DNA of 64,000 nt from Cryobacterium psychrophilum (GCF_004365915.1 NZ_SODI01000001.1:310001-374000); one strand, 5' to 3'; positions 46,242-55,092 are shown, counted from the stretch's first letter. The notes: generated from the letters alone by a model not told the origin. Translations and numbers: made by a program.

Positions 46242-48365
46242 TCAGCGGATGCCGCCGATCGCCCGCACGAGAGCGGCAAACCTCGGGTTCGTGGCGAGGT
46301 CGTCGATCGATACGGGCTGCCCGTCCGGTCCGGCCAGCGGCACCCGCCAGTTGGGATACTCATCGACGGTTCCGGGCTGGTTCTGCGTGCGTCGTTCGCC
46401 GACCGCGTCGGCCAGCGCCACGCCCAGCAACGCCGAGGGCGTGAGCGCCGTGAACGCGTACAGGGCCTCCACGGTGGACTGAACGTCGACATCTTCCGCC
46501 AGCAGGCCGCGCTGGCGCAGCAGATAGAGCACGGTGCTCTGCTCGGCCGCCGCGATAGCGCGTTCTTCCTCCACGGGGTGCGTCAGCAGGCCGAGTGATT
46601 CACGCAGGGTCACGTGGTCGCCGGCGAGGTATCCGGCCGTCGGCGGGAGGTCATGGGTGTTGACGCTCGTGAGGCAGCGCTCCCGGTACAGCTCCGGCGC
46701 GAGCGGGCCATCCGCCGTGCGCTCGAACCAGAGAATCGACGTGCCGTAGATGCCGCGTTCGGTGAGGTAGCCGCGCACCCACGGCTCGAAGACGCCGAGG
46801 TCCTCACCGATGACAACGGCTCCGGCCCGCTGCGCCTCGAGTGCCAGGATGCCGATCATCGCCTCGTGGTCGTAGTGCACGTAGGTGCCCTCCCGCGGGC
46901 TGGCACCGACCGGAACCCACCAGAGCCGGAACAGTCCGAGAACATGGTCAACGCGAATGCCCCCGGCATGCCGCAGCACGCTCCGGAGCATGTCACGGTA
47001 GGCCGCATAGCCCGTGGCGGCCAGTCGTTGCGGATGCCACGGCGGCTGCGACCAATTCTGACCCTGCTGGGTGAACACGTCCGGCGGGGCGCCCACGGTA
47101 ACCCCGGCCGCAAGCACGTCGCGCAGCGTCCAGGCATCCGCTCCTCCGCTGTGCACGCCCACCGGGAGGTCGTGCACGATGCCCAGGCCCATGCCGGCCG
47201 CGACCGCTGCGCGCTGGGCGTGCGCCAGTTGTTCGTCGCAGACCCATTGCAACCAGCAGTGAAAGTCGATGCGGGCGGCAAGGGCATCCCGATGGCTGCG
47301 GGCGAAATCGCTGTCCGGCCCGGTCGGTTCGACCCGCCACTCCGGGGCGTCGGGTGCAAACATTTCACTGAGCGCGCACCACAGGGCGAAATCCTCGAGA
47401 GATTGCCCGCGCTCGGCGCGGAAGTGCGCAAACTCGCTGGCCCGAGCAGCGCTCGGCGGTACGGCGTGCATGAGTTCGAGCGCGCTGAGTTTGGCCGCGT
47501 AGACCGGATCCCGGTCAAGCCGGTCGGGGTCGGTGTTGGCCACGTGTTGTTCGGCCGCGAGCCGCTGCACGATGGCGAGCTGCCCGGGCGCCAGCAGGTC
47601 GTGCTCCGGCACGTTCTCCACGCGAATGTAGAGCGGGTGAAAGAACCGCCGGCTGGTGGGGAGGTAGGGTGACGGTTCAACGGGTGGTGCCGGTTCGGCG
47701 GCGTGCAGGGGGTTCACGAGCACGAAATCCGCGCCGTAGTGGGCGACCGAGATCGTGGCGAGGTCGGCGAGGTCGGCGAAATCGCCGATGCCCCACGATC
47801 GTGACGAGCGCACCGAGTACAGCTGGGCCATCAGTCCCCACGCGCGTCGGCCGTCGAGAGCGCCCGGCGTCTCCAGGCGCTGCGGCGTGATCACCAGCGA
47901 AGCGGCTACCGCGCGGTCACCGCTTCGAGCGTGCACGCTGTGCCAGCCGAGAGGAAGCGAGCCCGGAATACCGAAGATGCGCCGGCTGATGGTCTCGCCG
48001 TCGATTTGCTCCGTGTCCCACCATTCGTCGTTTTGCTCCAGGTCGGTGCGGCTGCCGTCTTCGGCGATGATCCAGACCGACGCGGATGTTCCCTGCCGTG
48101 CATGCACCTGCAGCCCCTGTTCCGCGCCCTCGCGCAGTACGACGACAGGCGGCAGCATCAGCCGCCACGGAGCCAGGACGCGTTCGCGGCGCGATGCCCG
48201 CACCTCGTCGACGGTCTCGGCGGCCACACCCAGGGCGCGCAGCACAGCACGCAGGGTGCGCGCACTCACCGGTATGCGCTCGCCGCCCTCTCCCCAGTAC
48301 CAGGTATCCACTCCGTGGTCCCGCGCCAGGTCGAGCAGGTCGGCTTCGCTTTCCGTGCTGGTCAT
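46242..48365 (-). CDS. malQ: 4-alpha-glucanotransferase (GH77 amylomaltase)
   Basis: A 707-residue MalQ enzyme that transfers alpha-1,4-glucan segments in maltodextrin and glycogen metabolism. GH77 hallmarks are present: nucleophile Asp in GGIRVDHVLGLFRLWW, acid/base Glu in VIGEDLGVF, and NTHDLPPTAGY near the C-terminus. An N-terminal extension of about 200 residues is typical of actinobacterial MalQ. ATG 48365 is supported by TAGAGT (48377-48372) six bases upstream. It is convergent with deaD and complements the maltokinase at 6.4 kb. Confidence 0.93.
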   Translation of the reverse strand: MTSTESEADLLDLARDHGVDTWYWGEGGERIPVSARTLRAVLRALGVAAETVDEVRASRRERVLAPWRLMLPPVVVLREGAEQGLQVHARQGTSASVWIIAEDGSRTDLEQNDEWWDTEQIDGETISRRIFGIPGSLPLGWHSVHARSGDRAVAASLVITPQRLETPGALDGRRAWGLMAQLYSVRSSRSWGIGDFADLADLATISVAHYGADFVLVNPLHAAEPAPPVEPSPYLPTSRRFFHPLYIRVENVPEHDLLAPGQLAIVQRLAAEQHVANTDPDRLDRDPVYAAKLSALELMHAVPPSAARASEFAHFRAERGQSLEDFALWCALSEMFAPDAPEWRVEPTGPDSDFARSHRDALAARIDFHCWLQWVCDEQLAHAQRAAVAAGMGLGIVHDLPVGVHSGGADAWTLRDVLAAGVTVGAPPDVFTQQGQNWSQPPWHPQRLAATGYAAYRDMLRSVLRHAGGIRVDHVLGLFRLWWVPVGASPREGTYVHYDHEAMIGILALEAQRAGAVVIGEDLGVFEPWVRGYLTERGIYGTSILWFERTADGPLAPELYRERCLTSVNTHDLPPTAGYLAGDHVTLRESLGLLTHPVEEERAIAAAEQSTVLYLLRQRGLLAEDVDVQSTVEALYAFTALTPSALLGVALADAVGERRTQNQPGTVDEYPNWRVPLAGPDGQPVSIDDLATNPRFAALVRAIGGIR

Positions 48366-48484
48366 GCGCACACTCTATCGGCCCGGTTTCGCCGCACGTT
48401 CTCCTTCGGGGCGTGCAATGACGCCCCGGCTCCGTTGGCCCCGGCCAGCGGGCGAAGTCGATGCCCTCGATCCGCTGGTCACGG

Positions 48485-49162
48485 CTATGACTCCGGCGTG
48501 ACGATTCTCTCGCGGTCCCACGGCACGGCCCAGTCGAGTTCCTCGAACATGCGCGACAAGACGATCGCGGTGAAACCCCAGATCAGATTGCCATCAACAC
48601 GGAATGCCGGGGCACGGAAGGTGCGGTCGCCCACGCTGTGCACCGTTGCGACCCGGTTGACCGGGTCGAGCAGATCCCCCACGGGAACACGAAACACGTC
48701 AACGGTCTCCCGGTGGTCGACTGCGGCCACCTCCGACGGGTGCGTCCACCACGCGGGCACCGGCGTGACGAGATGGTTACTCACCGGAATCGAGAAGTCA
48801 GGCAAGGTACCGAGCGGTTCAAGCCCATCGGGGTCGAGCCCGGTCTCTTCGACGGCCTCGCGCAGCGCTGCCGCGATGGGGCCAGCATCGGAGGCGTCCA
48901 ATCGTCCACCAGGGAACGCGATCTGCCCCGGATGGCTTCCCAACGTCGAGGCGCGACGCAGTAACAGCACATCCAGATCGCGCGACACCGCAGCAATCCC
49001 GGTTCCCCGTGCCAGCTCCGAATCGAGTACTCCAAAGAGCACGAGCACTGCGGCCCGCCGCGGCAGCAAGGCATCCGGCAGCGCGCGCGAGATGTCGGTG
49101 TGCCAGTCGAGTCCCCGCTCGCACAGCGCTGCAAGCTCGGCGCGGGGGTCATCGTGAGTCAT
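48485..49162 (-). CDS. CoA pyrophosphatase, Nudix hydrolase
   Basis: A 225-residue Nudix enzyme predicted to hydrolyse CoA or acyl-CoA to phosphopantetheine and adenosine 3',5'-bisphosphate. The CoA-specific segment HPGQIAFPGGRLD runs into the Nudix box (REAVEETGLDP). ATG 49162 has TAGGCT (49174-49169) six bases upstream. A natural fit with the several acyl-CoA enzymes in the window, though no operon links them. Confidence 0.92.
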   Translation of the reverse strand: MTHDDPRAELAALCERGLDWHTDISRALPDALLPRRAAVLVLFGVLDSELARGTGIAAVSRDLDVLLLRRASTLGSHPGQIAFPGGRLDASDAGPIAAALREAVEETGLDPDGLEPLGTLPDFSIPVSNHLVTPVPAWWTHPSEVAAVDHRETVDVFRVPVGDLLDPVNRVATVHSVGDRTFRAPAFRVDGNLIWGFTAIVLSRMFEELDWAVPWDRERIVTPES

Positions 49163-49212
49163 GGCTCCAGCCTACGGACAAGCACCGCCATATTGACCAG
49201 GCAGCGACCGGG

Positions 49213-49671
49213 TCAGTTGTGCGAATAATGGCGCGACGTGGGCCTGGTCCAGAGGAATAGAACCAGAGGGACCGCCATGATCAGAGCCATGAGTCCCCCG
49301 GCGATAACTCCGTACATCACGCCCGGGGTCGTGTACCCCATCATGTTCAACGCGATGATGGCAAACACAGCGAGCCCGATGAACGCGAGCAGACAGCCGA
49401 GCATCGCCCGTAACCATCCGTCAGCGGATGCGTCGAATCTGTCATCGCGAACGAGTACCACAACGCGTAATGCGATGCCGGCAACAGCCTGCCAGCAGGC
49501 AATGGCGGCGACACCCCAGATGACGGACGGAACCTGGAGTGGTTCGACCTCCGGGAACACGGCGACCACGCTCGCCGCTGCATGCGGGAGAAGCCACAGC
49601 TGCGTGAACACGGACACGAGCAGCACCGCGAGAAGTGCTGCGGTCAGCGTGAACGAGATCCCACGTCGCAT
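49213..49671 (-). CDS. DUF2975 membrane protein
   Basis: A 152-residue protein with four predicted membrane helices, matching DUF2975: a first helix (about residues 8-30), the loop EPLQVPSVIWG, and the segment WLRAMLGCLLAFIGLAVF. GGGGAGG precedes ATG 49671. DUF2975 genes are often followed by a small helix-turn-helix gene; none is visible here. Function unknown. Confidence 0.8.
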   Translation of the reverse strand: MRRGISFTLTAALLAVLLVSVFTQLWLLPHAAASVVAVFPEVEPLQVPSVIWGVAAIACWQAVAGIALRVVVLVRDDRFDASADGWLRAMLGCLLAFIGLAVFAIIALNMMGYTTPGVMYGVIAGGLMALIMAVPLVLFLWTRPTSRHYSHN

Positions 49672-49783
49672 CTCTGCCTCCCCTGTTTGGTATCCAACAT
49701 GGTACGGACACCGCGCCGCAAGCCGCCATGACGCCGAGCGCTCTCCCGTGAACGCGGGACGCTGCTCCCCGCGACGCTCGTGC

Positions 49784-50193
49784 TCAGTCGAGAAGGGCGG
49801 CGACCGCTTCGATCTCAACCAGCTGGTCGGTGTAACCGAGAACGGTCACGCCCATGAGGATGCTCGGGGCATCGTGTTCGCCGAACGCTGCGCGCACGAC
49901 ATCCCATGCGGTCACGAGATCTGCCTGCTGGGCCGATGCGACCAGCACACGAGTGCTGATGACGTCCGTAAGCCCTGCTCCTGCCGCCGAGAGGGCGCTC
50001 CGCAGGTTGACGACGGCCTGTGCCGCCTGAGCGGCATAGTCGCCGATACTGCGGCGGTCGTTCCGTCTGCGTTCAACGGACAAGCGTCCGCCAGAAAGAC
50101 CAGGCGCGCACCAGCTTGCGCCGTGGCGGCATGCGCATGGTGGGCGATATCCGACAGGGCGGTTGAGCGAATCACGGTCACGGAAATCGGCAT
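49784..50193 (-). pseudogene. RidA/YjgF family gene with one frameshift
   Basis: Two minus-strand frames join into one RidA (enamine/imine deaminase) protein: AGARLVFLADACPLNADGTT (start ATG 50193), then after a one-base loss near 50047-50052 DYAAQAAQAVVNLRSALSAA to the end VEIEAVAALLD. Total length 410 bases is not divisible by three. The start has TATCGT (50205-50200) six bases upstream, so the promoter is intact. It is either a recent pseudogene or a sequencing error. Confidence 0.75.
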
Positions 50194-50233
50194 GACCCCA
50201 CGATACTGGTGCGCCACAAACCGGCCCGGTCTG

Positions 50234-50656
50234 CTAGTCGTCGGAGGGGCTGCGACGTTGTTGCTTCGTAGCGGAACGCTGCTCCTTGACGGCGAGCCAC
50301 CGCCGTCCGGAACCGCGAGTGGGCTTGGTGGCGCGGCGGCGAGGGCCATCGGGCGCCAAAGCATCGGCCACGAGGTCGGCGAGCTTACGCAGCGCGATCT
50401 CCCGGTTTCGCAGCTGGGAGCGGTGCTCGGAGGCGGCGACGGTGACCACCCCGGAGACAAGTCGGCGGTCGAGGCGCTCGAGCAGTCGCATCCGTTGGCT
50501 GTGGGTGAGCACCAGGGAGTCGGCGATGTTCCAGGACAGCTGAACCCGACTGTCGGAGGTGTTGACGTGCTGGCCGCCCGGCCCGGACGAACGCGAGAAT
50601 CGCCAGCCGATTTCCGATGCGGGAATCGTGAGTTCGGTCGATATCTCCAGATCCAT
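50234..50656 (-). CDS. arfB: Alternative ribosome-rescue factor ArfB (GGQ peptidyl-tRNA hydrolase)
   Basis: A 140-residue release-factor-like protein that frees ribosomes stalled on mRNAs lacking a stop codon. The catalytic GGQ is in RSSGPGGQHVN, and the C-terminal basic tail (RRRATKPTRGSGRRW onward) is the mRNA-channel-binding helix. ATG 50656 has CAAACT (50668-50663) six bases upstream. Divergent from the LysE-type gene. Confidence 0.93.
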   Translation of the reverse strand: MDLEISTELTIPASEIGWRFSRSSGPGGQHVNTSDSRVQLSWNIADSLVLTHSQRMRLLERLDRRLVSGVVTVAASEHRSQLRNREIALRKLADLVADALAPDGPRRRATKPTRGSGRRWLAVKEQRSATKQQRRSPSDD

Positions 50657-50718
50657 GTTCCCAGTTTGCCATGCGCGAGGGAAAACCGCTCTTCCGCGCG
50701 CGACAGTAAACTTGGCAG

Positions 50719-51342
50719 GTGCAGTTCTCCCTGTGGTTGGCCCTGTTGGGCGCCGGTACCCTCATCAGTTTCACGCCCGGTGCGGGGGCGATCAACACCA
50801 TGAGCAATTCCCTGAACGCGGGCTTCCGCCGTTCCCTGTGGGGAATTTTCGGCCAACAGGCTGCCCTGCTGATCCACATTGTGATCGTGGCGCTCGGCGT
50901 GGGTATCCTCGTCGCCAGTTCGCCGCTCGCGTTCAACGTCATCCGCTACGCCGGCGCCGCCTACCTGGTCTATTTGGGCATCCGTCAGTTTCTCGCCAGG
51001 CCCGCGCTCGATGCCGACAGGGCGCAGGCCCTGCGCGACGAACCGCGCTGGTCGATGTTTCGCCGCGGCGTGTGGGTGAACCTGCTTAACCCCAAGGCGA
51101 TCGTGTTCTTTCTGGCGTTCCTGCCCCAGTTCATTCGCGTCGACCAGCCGATGCTGCCGCAGTACCTGATTGCCGCCGCCACCGTCGTCGTGATCGATAT
51201 CGTCGTGATGTGGTTCTTCTTCGCCGGCACCGCACGGTCATTTCAGCGCTTCACCCGCGACGCTCGCGGTCAACGCGTGTTGAACCGAATCTTCGGGGTA
51301 CTGTTCGTCGCCGTCGGCGTGCTGCTCGGCGTCATCCACTGA
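50719..51342 (+). CDS. LysE/RhtB family exporter
   Basis: A 207-residue amino-acid/metabolite efflux protein with about six membrane helices. The family motif FTPGAGAINTMSNSLNAGF near the N-terminus and WVNLLNPKAIVFFLAFLPQF are present. GTG 50719 has TAAACT (50707-50712) six bases upstream, fitting a leaderless mRNA. Its last 11 bases overlap the convergent GNAT remnant. Substrate (homoserine lactone, threonine, lysine or other) is unknown. Confidence 0.92.
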   Translation: MQFSLWLALLGAGTLISFTPGAGAINTMSNSLNAGFRRSLWGIFGQQAALLIHIVIVALGVGILVASSPLAFNVIRYAGAAYLVYLGIRQFLARPALDADRAQALRDEPRWSMFRRGVWVNLLNPKAIVFFLAFLPQFIRVDQPMLPQYLIAAATVVVIDIVVMWFFFAGTARSFQRFTRDARGQRVLNRIFGVLFVAVGVLLGVIH

Positions 51343-51515
51343 AAGGGGTCGTGAGGTCCTTGCGCATCTGCACCGCGGTCGTTTCGTACCCGAGAGATTC
51401 GTAGGGCGCGCGGGCGTTGACGTTGTACCCAAAAACGTTGCGCCCCATGGATGTTGCGCCGAGGCGACGTGCTTCCGCCTCGCCCAGCTGCATGGCGCGC
51501 CGCCCCAACCCCCCG
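51332..51515 (-). pseudogene. GNAT acetyltransferase C-terminal remnant
   Basis: The minus frame encodes GLGRRAMQLGEAEARRLGA followed by NVFGYNVNARAPYESLGYE and TTAVQMRKDL, the acetyl-CoA-binding motif A and C-terminal part of a GNAT acetyltransferase. The N-terminal half is absent. The broken edge lies about 45 bases from palindromic element copy C. Confidence 0.75.
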
Positions 51516-51558
51516 GTACCACCACCGGTGGCGCTCACGGCACTCCCTGGATCCCTCT

Positions 51559-51600
51559 GCACTCGTTCCTCCCCGTGCCACCGGCCCCAACTAGTGCCGC
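51559..51600. repeat. Nested palindromic element, degenerate copy C
   Basis: GCACTCGTT (51559-51567) and AACTAGTGC (51589-51597) match the outer arms of copies A and B with one mismatch. It lies between the convergent LysE exporter/GNAT remnant and antiporter genes. Confidence 0.5.
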
Positions 51601-51616
51601 GGCGGGTACACGGCCC

Positions 51617-52783
51617 TCACGCCGGGGACGGGCGCTTCGACCGGCTCTTCGCGGGCCGGGTGAACCGCTCCGCCGCGCGCGATCCGGCGACGGCGCTCGC
51701 GGCAATGGTGATCAGCGCTCCCAGAATGAGGGCTGCGGCCTCGCCGGGCAACAGCAGGTCCAGCTGCGTGCCAATGGTGGCCGCCGCGACCGGAACGCCC
51801 AGTTGCGCGGCGGACAGTACTCCGAGCGAGGCCGGCAACCCGATCACCCGCAGCACCACATGCACGAGCAGCGCCCCCAGACCGAGGCTGAGGCCCAGAA
51901 GCAGCATCGGTGGGCGAGTGACCAGGTCCCCAAAGCTCAGCGAGGCCCCCAGCCACACGAAGAACAGCGGGCCGAAGAATCCGTCGGTCAGGGCAAACAG
52001 TTGGTGCGCGAGGCGCCGCGGTTCACCGATGGCCGCCACAACCAGGCCGAAGGAGAATCCGGCCAGCATGATCGACACGTGACTGTAAACGGCCAGCCCG
52101 GCGAGCGCGAAGAGAATCGCCAACTGAATTCGCAGCTCCAGCGCAAATTTGCGGCGCTCGGACACGTTGTGAAGCCGGCGACGACTGCCCCCGCGTTCAA
52201 GCCAGCGCAGCGCAAAGAACAGAATGACCGCGCACAGGCCCACGGCGAGCGCGCCCAGTGCCGCGCGGCCGGCATGTGGCGGGTCCACGGCCAGTGGCAG
52301 CGCCACGATGCAGGCAATATCGGCCACGGCCACCTGGGTGGTCATGGCCAGAACCTGCGGGCCTCCGAGGCGCAGCGAATCGATGATCGGCAGCACGAGG
52401 GCCGCAGATGACGAGGCCAGCAGCACCACGTACAGCGGCGCATGCCCGGTGGCGAACACGACTGCGATAAACGTGCCCACACCAACGGCCAGCACGGCGG
52501 TGACGCCCGCCCGCAGCGCGCCCGTTCCCAGCGCGGAGCGAATCTTCGGGTCCAGCACGGGCACATGGGAACCCACAACGAACATGATCAGCGCGAAGCC
52601 GATGTCCGCGAGAAACGTGAAGATCGGATCCGAGGCATCCACGAGCCCCAGGCCGGTCTGGCCGATCATGATGCCAGCCAGCAGCTCACCGAGCACAACG
52701 GGCAGGTGCCATTTGCGTGGCAGCGCCAGCAGGGGCCCGACCAGGGCGACCAGGGCGATCAGGGCAAGGGTCAGGAACGTCAT
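51617..52783 (-). CDS. Cation:proton antiporter (CPA2/Kef-type membrane domain)
   Basis: A 388-residue Na+(K+)/H+ exchanger-like membrane protein with 11-12 predicted helices and no C-terminal nucleotide-binding domain. The LGELLAGIMIGQTGLG segment near the N-terminus and the substrate-pathway region FALIMFVVGSHV resemble CPA2 exchangers. AAGGAG precedes ATG 52783. It lies downstream of the small Cys-rich gene (52960-53124) on the same strand, so it might be co-regulated. Ion specificity unknown. Confidence 0.88.
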   Translation of the reverse strand: MTFLTLALIALVALVGPLLALPRKWHLPVVLGELLAGIMIGQTGLGLVDASDPIFTFLADIGFALIMFVVGSHVPVLDPKIRSALGTGALRAGVTAVLAVGVGTFIAVVFATGHAPLYVVLLASSSAALVLPIIDSLRLGGPQVLAMTTQVAVADIACIVALPLAVDPPHAGRAALGALAVGLCAVILFFALRWLERGGSRRRLHNVSERRKFALELRIQLAILFALAGLAVYSHVSIMLAGFSFGLVVAAIGEPRRLAHQLFALTDGFFGPLFFVWLGASLSFGDLVTRPPMLLLGLSLGLGALLVHVVLRVIGLPASLGVLSAAQLGVPVAAATIGTQLDLLLPGEAAALILGALITIAASAVAGSRAAERFTRPAKSRSKRPSPA

Positions 52784-52959
52784 CGTTCTACTCCTTGGTG
52801 CCCCTGCCGAAAGTGGAACTGACTAGAGACTAATCCTGCGGCGTTCGAAATCCGAGGATTACCACCGTTCTACTTCCTCAGCGGGTACGACCACGCCGCT
52901 GACAGACCGGATGCCGTCACTCACGTCGACGAAACGCGGATCGGGCACCCACCGGCGGT

Positions 52960-53124
52960 TTAGCGTCCGAGGAGCTTGGCGAAGAAGCCCTTGGGTGCGG
53001 GGTCATTCTCGTGCCCGCGGCAGCGATCGGAGCTCGGAACGCCTCGCATGACCTGATCGACGTGCTGGCCGCAGCCCGCCCACGTGGTCTTTCCACACTT
53101 CTTACACGCAACTGCACGGCACAT
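52960..53124 (-). CDS. Small Cys-rich (zinc-ribbon-like) protein
   Basis: A 54-residue protein starting MCRAVACKKCGKTTWAGCGQ. It has the CxxC pair C7-C10 and further cysteines, then a hydrophilic HVDQVMRGV stretch and a basic end, and recalls a small conserved actinobacterial family with the same start. AAGGAG precedes ATG 53124. A perfect ATACCCCATGGGGTAT palindrome lies 36 bases upstream and overlaps a TATGCT -10 element, so expression is probably under CsoR/CstR-type control. Confidence 0.8.
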   Translation of the reverse strand: MCRAVACKKCGKTTWAGCGQHVDQVMRGVPSSDRCRGHENDPAPKGFFAKLLGR

Positions 53125-53160
53125 AGATAACTCCTTCTGATTGAACTACTTCATGCAAGC

Positions 53161-53176
53161 ATACCCCATGGGGTAT
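53161..53176. promoter_or_regulatory. CsoR/CstR-type operator, site 1
   Basis: Perfect 16-base palindrome ATACCCCATGGGGTAT upstream of the small Cys-rich gene. Its right arm on the minus strand runs into TATGCT, a plausible -10, so repressor binding would block RNA polymerase. It starts directly after the upstream gene's stop codon region. Confidence 0.7.
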
Positions 53177-53650
53177 CTATCCGAACAGTGGGCGGCAGGT
53201 TGAGCACGTCGCGCCATCTCCAGTGTCGGACATGGCGCGATGTTCAGCCGTCAGCCGCTCGCGCAGGGCCCACGCAAGCAGAGCGACCGCAGCGAGCGCG
53301 ACAACGGGGCGAACGGCCCCCGTGAAGATCGGTTCGACGGTGCGCATATCTGTTGCCAGATACATGGCGATCAGGCTCAGCACGGGCCAGCGCAGGTCAC
53401 ACCGGGTGGCTTCCCCGCCGATCGGAGCCGAGAAGTAGCTCGCGACGACCAGCCCGAGCATCCCGGAGCCGATCACGGTGAGCGCATAGGCCCACCAGGA
53501 ACCGGGGAACGCGAGGGCTCCCCCGACAACGGCAAAGGCGCCCGACGCGATGCTCAGGACCACGTAGGTTATCGAGGCAACACCGAGCGCTATGATCCGG
53601 CGACGGGGTGCCCAGAGCCGCAGCTCAGCGAACGGGTTCGATATTCTCAT
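53177..53650 (-). CDS. Four-helix membrane protein with C-terminal CxxC
   Basis: A 157-residue membrane protein with about four hydrophobic helices, ending in a soluble tail that contains CSTC. Its last helix region (VALAAVALLAWALRERLTAE) closely parallels that of the upstream gene product, so the two are paralogues; this copy lacks the CPVCNK motif but has its own C-terminal cysteine pair. The start lies inside the end of the upstream gene (26 bases overlap), so they are one operon. No family name is known to me. Confidence 0.7.
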   Translation of the reverse strand: MRISNPFAELRLWAPRRRIIALGVASITYVVLSIASGAFAVVGGALAFPGSWWAYALTVIGSGMLGLVVASYFSAPIGGEATRCDLRWPVLSLIAMYLATDMRTVEPIFTGAVRPVVALAAVALLAWALRERLTAEHRAMSDTGDGATCSTCRPLFG

Positions 53651-54209
53651 GGGCACTTGACTCCTGGATCGGGGATGGGGCGGGCAGGCGGCAGGAGTTC
53701 TCGCGGGTCAGTCGCGCGTGTAGTGCCCAGCCGAGCAGAACGATGGAGGCGGCAGCCAGGTAGGGCTGCACGGGTTCGAAGAATTGCATCGCCCCCGTCG
53801 TGCCGAGGGCAAGCAGCACGATCTTGTTGCACACCGGGCAGCCGACGGCGAAGAACGTGATCACCCAGCCGGCCATACCGAGGCGACCCTCGGCGCGCTT
53901 CGGCGCTGCGCCCTCGGGGTAGGCCACGTAGGTGGCCGTCACGAGCCCGGCGAGAATCGCGCTCACGACCAGCACCGGCCAGGACCACACGGTGGGCGCC
54001 ACTTCTCGCGAGAAGAACGGCGTGTCGATCAGGTCGGTCGGGATAGCGATCACCAGGTACGTGCCGACGGCGGTGAGAAGGGCAACCCCCCAGCGGCGGG
54101 CAGGCCAGCGCCGCAGCGACGCCCCGGCCACGCCCAGCGAACGGGCCACTCGCCCTGCGCGCCCCTGCTCCGAAGGCGTGACTGCTTTTCGTGCGATTCG
54201 TGTGCCCAT
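53625..54209 (-). CDS. Membrane protein with CPxCNK motif
   Basis: A 194-residue protein with about four to five membrane helices. A conserved-looking CPVCNK motif sits inside a helix (FFAVGCPVCNKIVLLALG), suggesting thiol chemistry or metal binding in the membrane. GAGG precedes ATG 54209, and a CsoR/CstR-like palindrome (54234-54249) lies in the promoter. It is first in a two-gene operon with a paralogue. Function unknown. Confidence 0.72.
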   Translation of the reverse strand: MGTRIARKAVTPSEQGRAGRVARSLGVAGASLRRWPARRWGVALLTAVGTYLVIAIPTDLIDTPFFSREVAPTVWSWPVLVVSAILAGLVTATYVAYPEGAAPKRAEGRLGMAGWVITFFAVGCPVCNKIVLLALGTTGAMQFFEPVQPYLAAASIVLLGWALHARLTRENSCRLPAPSPIQESSAHENIEPVR

Positions 54210-54233
54210 TTGGCCTCGTCTGTAGGAAGTCTT

Positions 54234-54249
54234 ATACCTAGCGGGGTAT
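54234..54249. promoter_or_regulatory. CsoR/CstR-type operator, site 2
   Basis: ATACCTAGCGGGGTAT, an imperfect palindrome with the same outer bases as sites 1 and 3, 24 bases upstream of the CPVCNK membrane protein. On the minus strand its arm overlaps a TATAAG -10 candidate. Confidence 0.6.
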
Positions 54250-54406
54250 CTGATTACCGTACGACGCATTCGCTGCAGACTCAACTTCGACCGCCAGGCC
54301 ATCGACATGCGGCTGTGGAACATTTGGGCGACCTAGAGTGTTGCAACGAGCGCAATAACTGTCGGCAGAGGTGCCGACGGCACGTGCCACCACGACGAGG
54401 AGAATG

Positions 54407-54922
54407 ATGAACACTGAACAAGCAATCCTGGCTGGCGGCTGTTTCTGGGGAGCCCAGCAGCTGTTGCGTCGGCGTCCAGGAATTCTCGCCACCCGGGTCG
54501 GATACTCCGGCGGCGACACCCCGAACGCGACCTACCGCAACCACGGCGACCACGCGGAGGCCGTCGAGATCGAATTCGACCCCGCCGTCATCAGCTACCG
54601 CGAGGTGCTGGAGTTCTTCTTCCAGATCCACGACCCGTCTACCCTGAACCGCCAGGGCAACGATGTGGGCCGCAGCTATCGCTCCGCCATCTACTACACG
54701 TCACCCGAACAGAAGCGGGTCGCCGAGCAGACGATAGCGGATGTTGACGCATCCGGAATCTGGCCGGGCCCGGTCGTCACCGAGGTCGAGCCGGCCGGCG
54801 ACTTCTGGGAGGCCGAGGAAGACCACCAGGACTACCTGGAGAAGGCCCCGAACGGATACACCTGCCACTTCGTGCGTCCGGACTGGCATCTGCCGGCGCG
54901 CGCGGACGCATCCGCCAACTGA
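54407..54922 (+). CDS. msrA: Peptide methionine-S-sulfoxide reductase MsrA
   Basis: A 171-residue MsrA that repairs oxidised methionine. The catalytic cysteine is in GGCFWG (about C12), with [12 protein letters not shown] and the C-terminal NGYTCHF cysteine as a possible recycling residue. GAGGAG precedes two consecutive ATG codons (54404 and 54407); the second has better spacing. It is divergent from the CPVCNK membrane operon, so oxidative/thiol stress may be a common theme. Confidence 0.95.
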   Translation: MNTEQAILAGGCFWGAQQLLRRRPGILATRVGYSGGDTPNATYRNHGDHAEAVEIEFDPAVISYREVLEFFFQIHDPSTLNRQGNDVGRSYRSAIYYTSPEQKRVAEQTIADVDASGIWPGPVVTEVEPAGDFWEAEEDHQDYLEKAPNGYTCHFVRPDWHLPARADASAN

Positions 54923-54965
54923 CCCACGTGTCCGAGACTGCCGAAGCCGGCGGTCTCGTTCGCAT

Positions 54966-55033
54966 TCGTGGCACTCGTTAGACTTGCGTGCACGCGTTGG
55001 AACGCGTGCCGCCAGTTCTAACGAGTGCCACGA
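54966..55033. repeat. Nested palindromic element, copy B
   Basis: Between the convergent msrA and pseudouridine synthase genes. Outer arms pair exactly over 17 bases (54966-54982 with 55017-55033; TCGTGGCACTCGTTAGA). An inner hairpin GCACGCGTT-GG-AACGCGTGC lies at 54990-55009. Same nested layout as copy A. Confidence 0.8.
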
Positions 55034-55092
55034 CGACGGGGATTCCAGCCGGATGCCCGATGGCCGACGCGACGGGGCGAGAGGCTCCTGCC

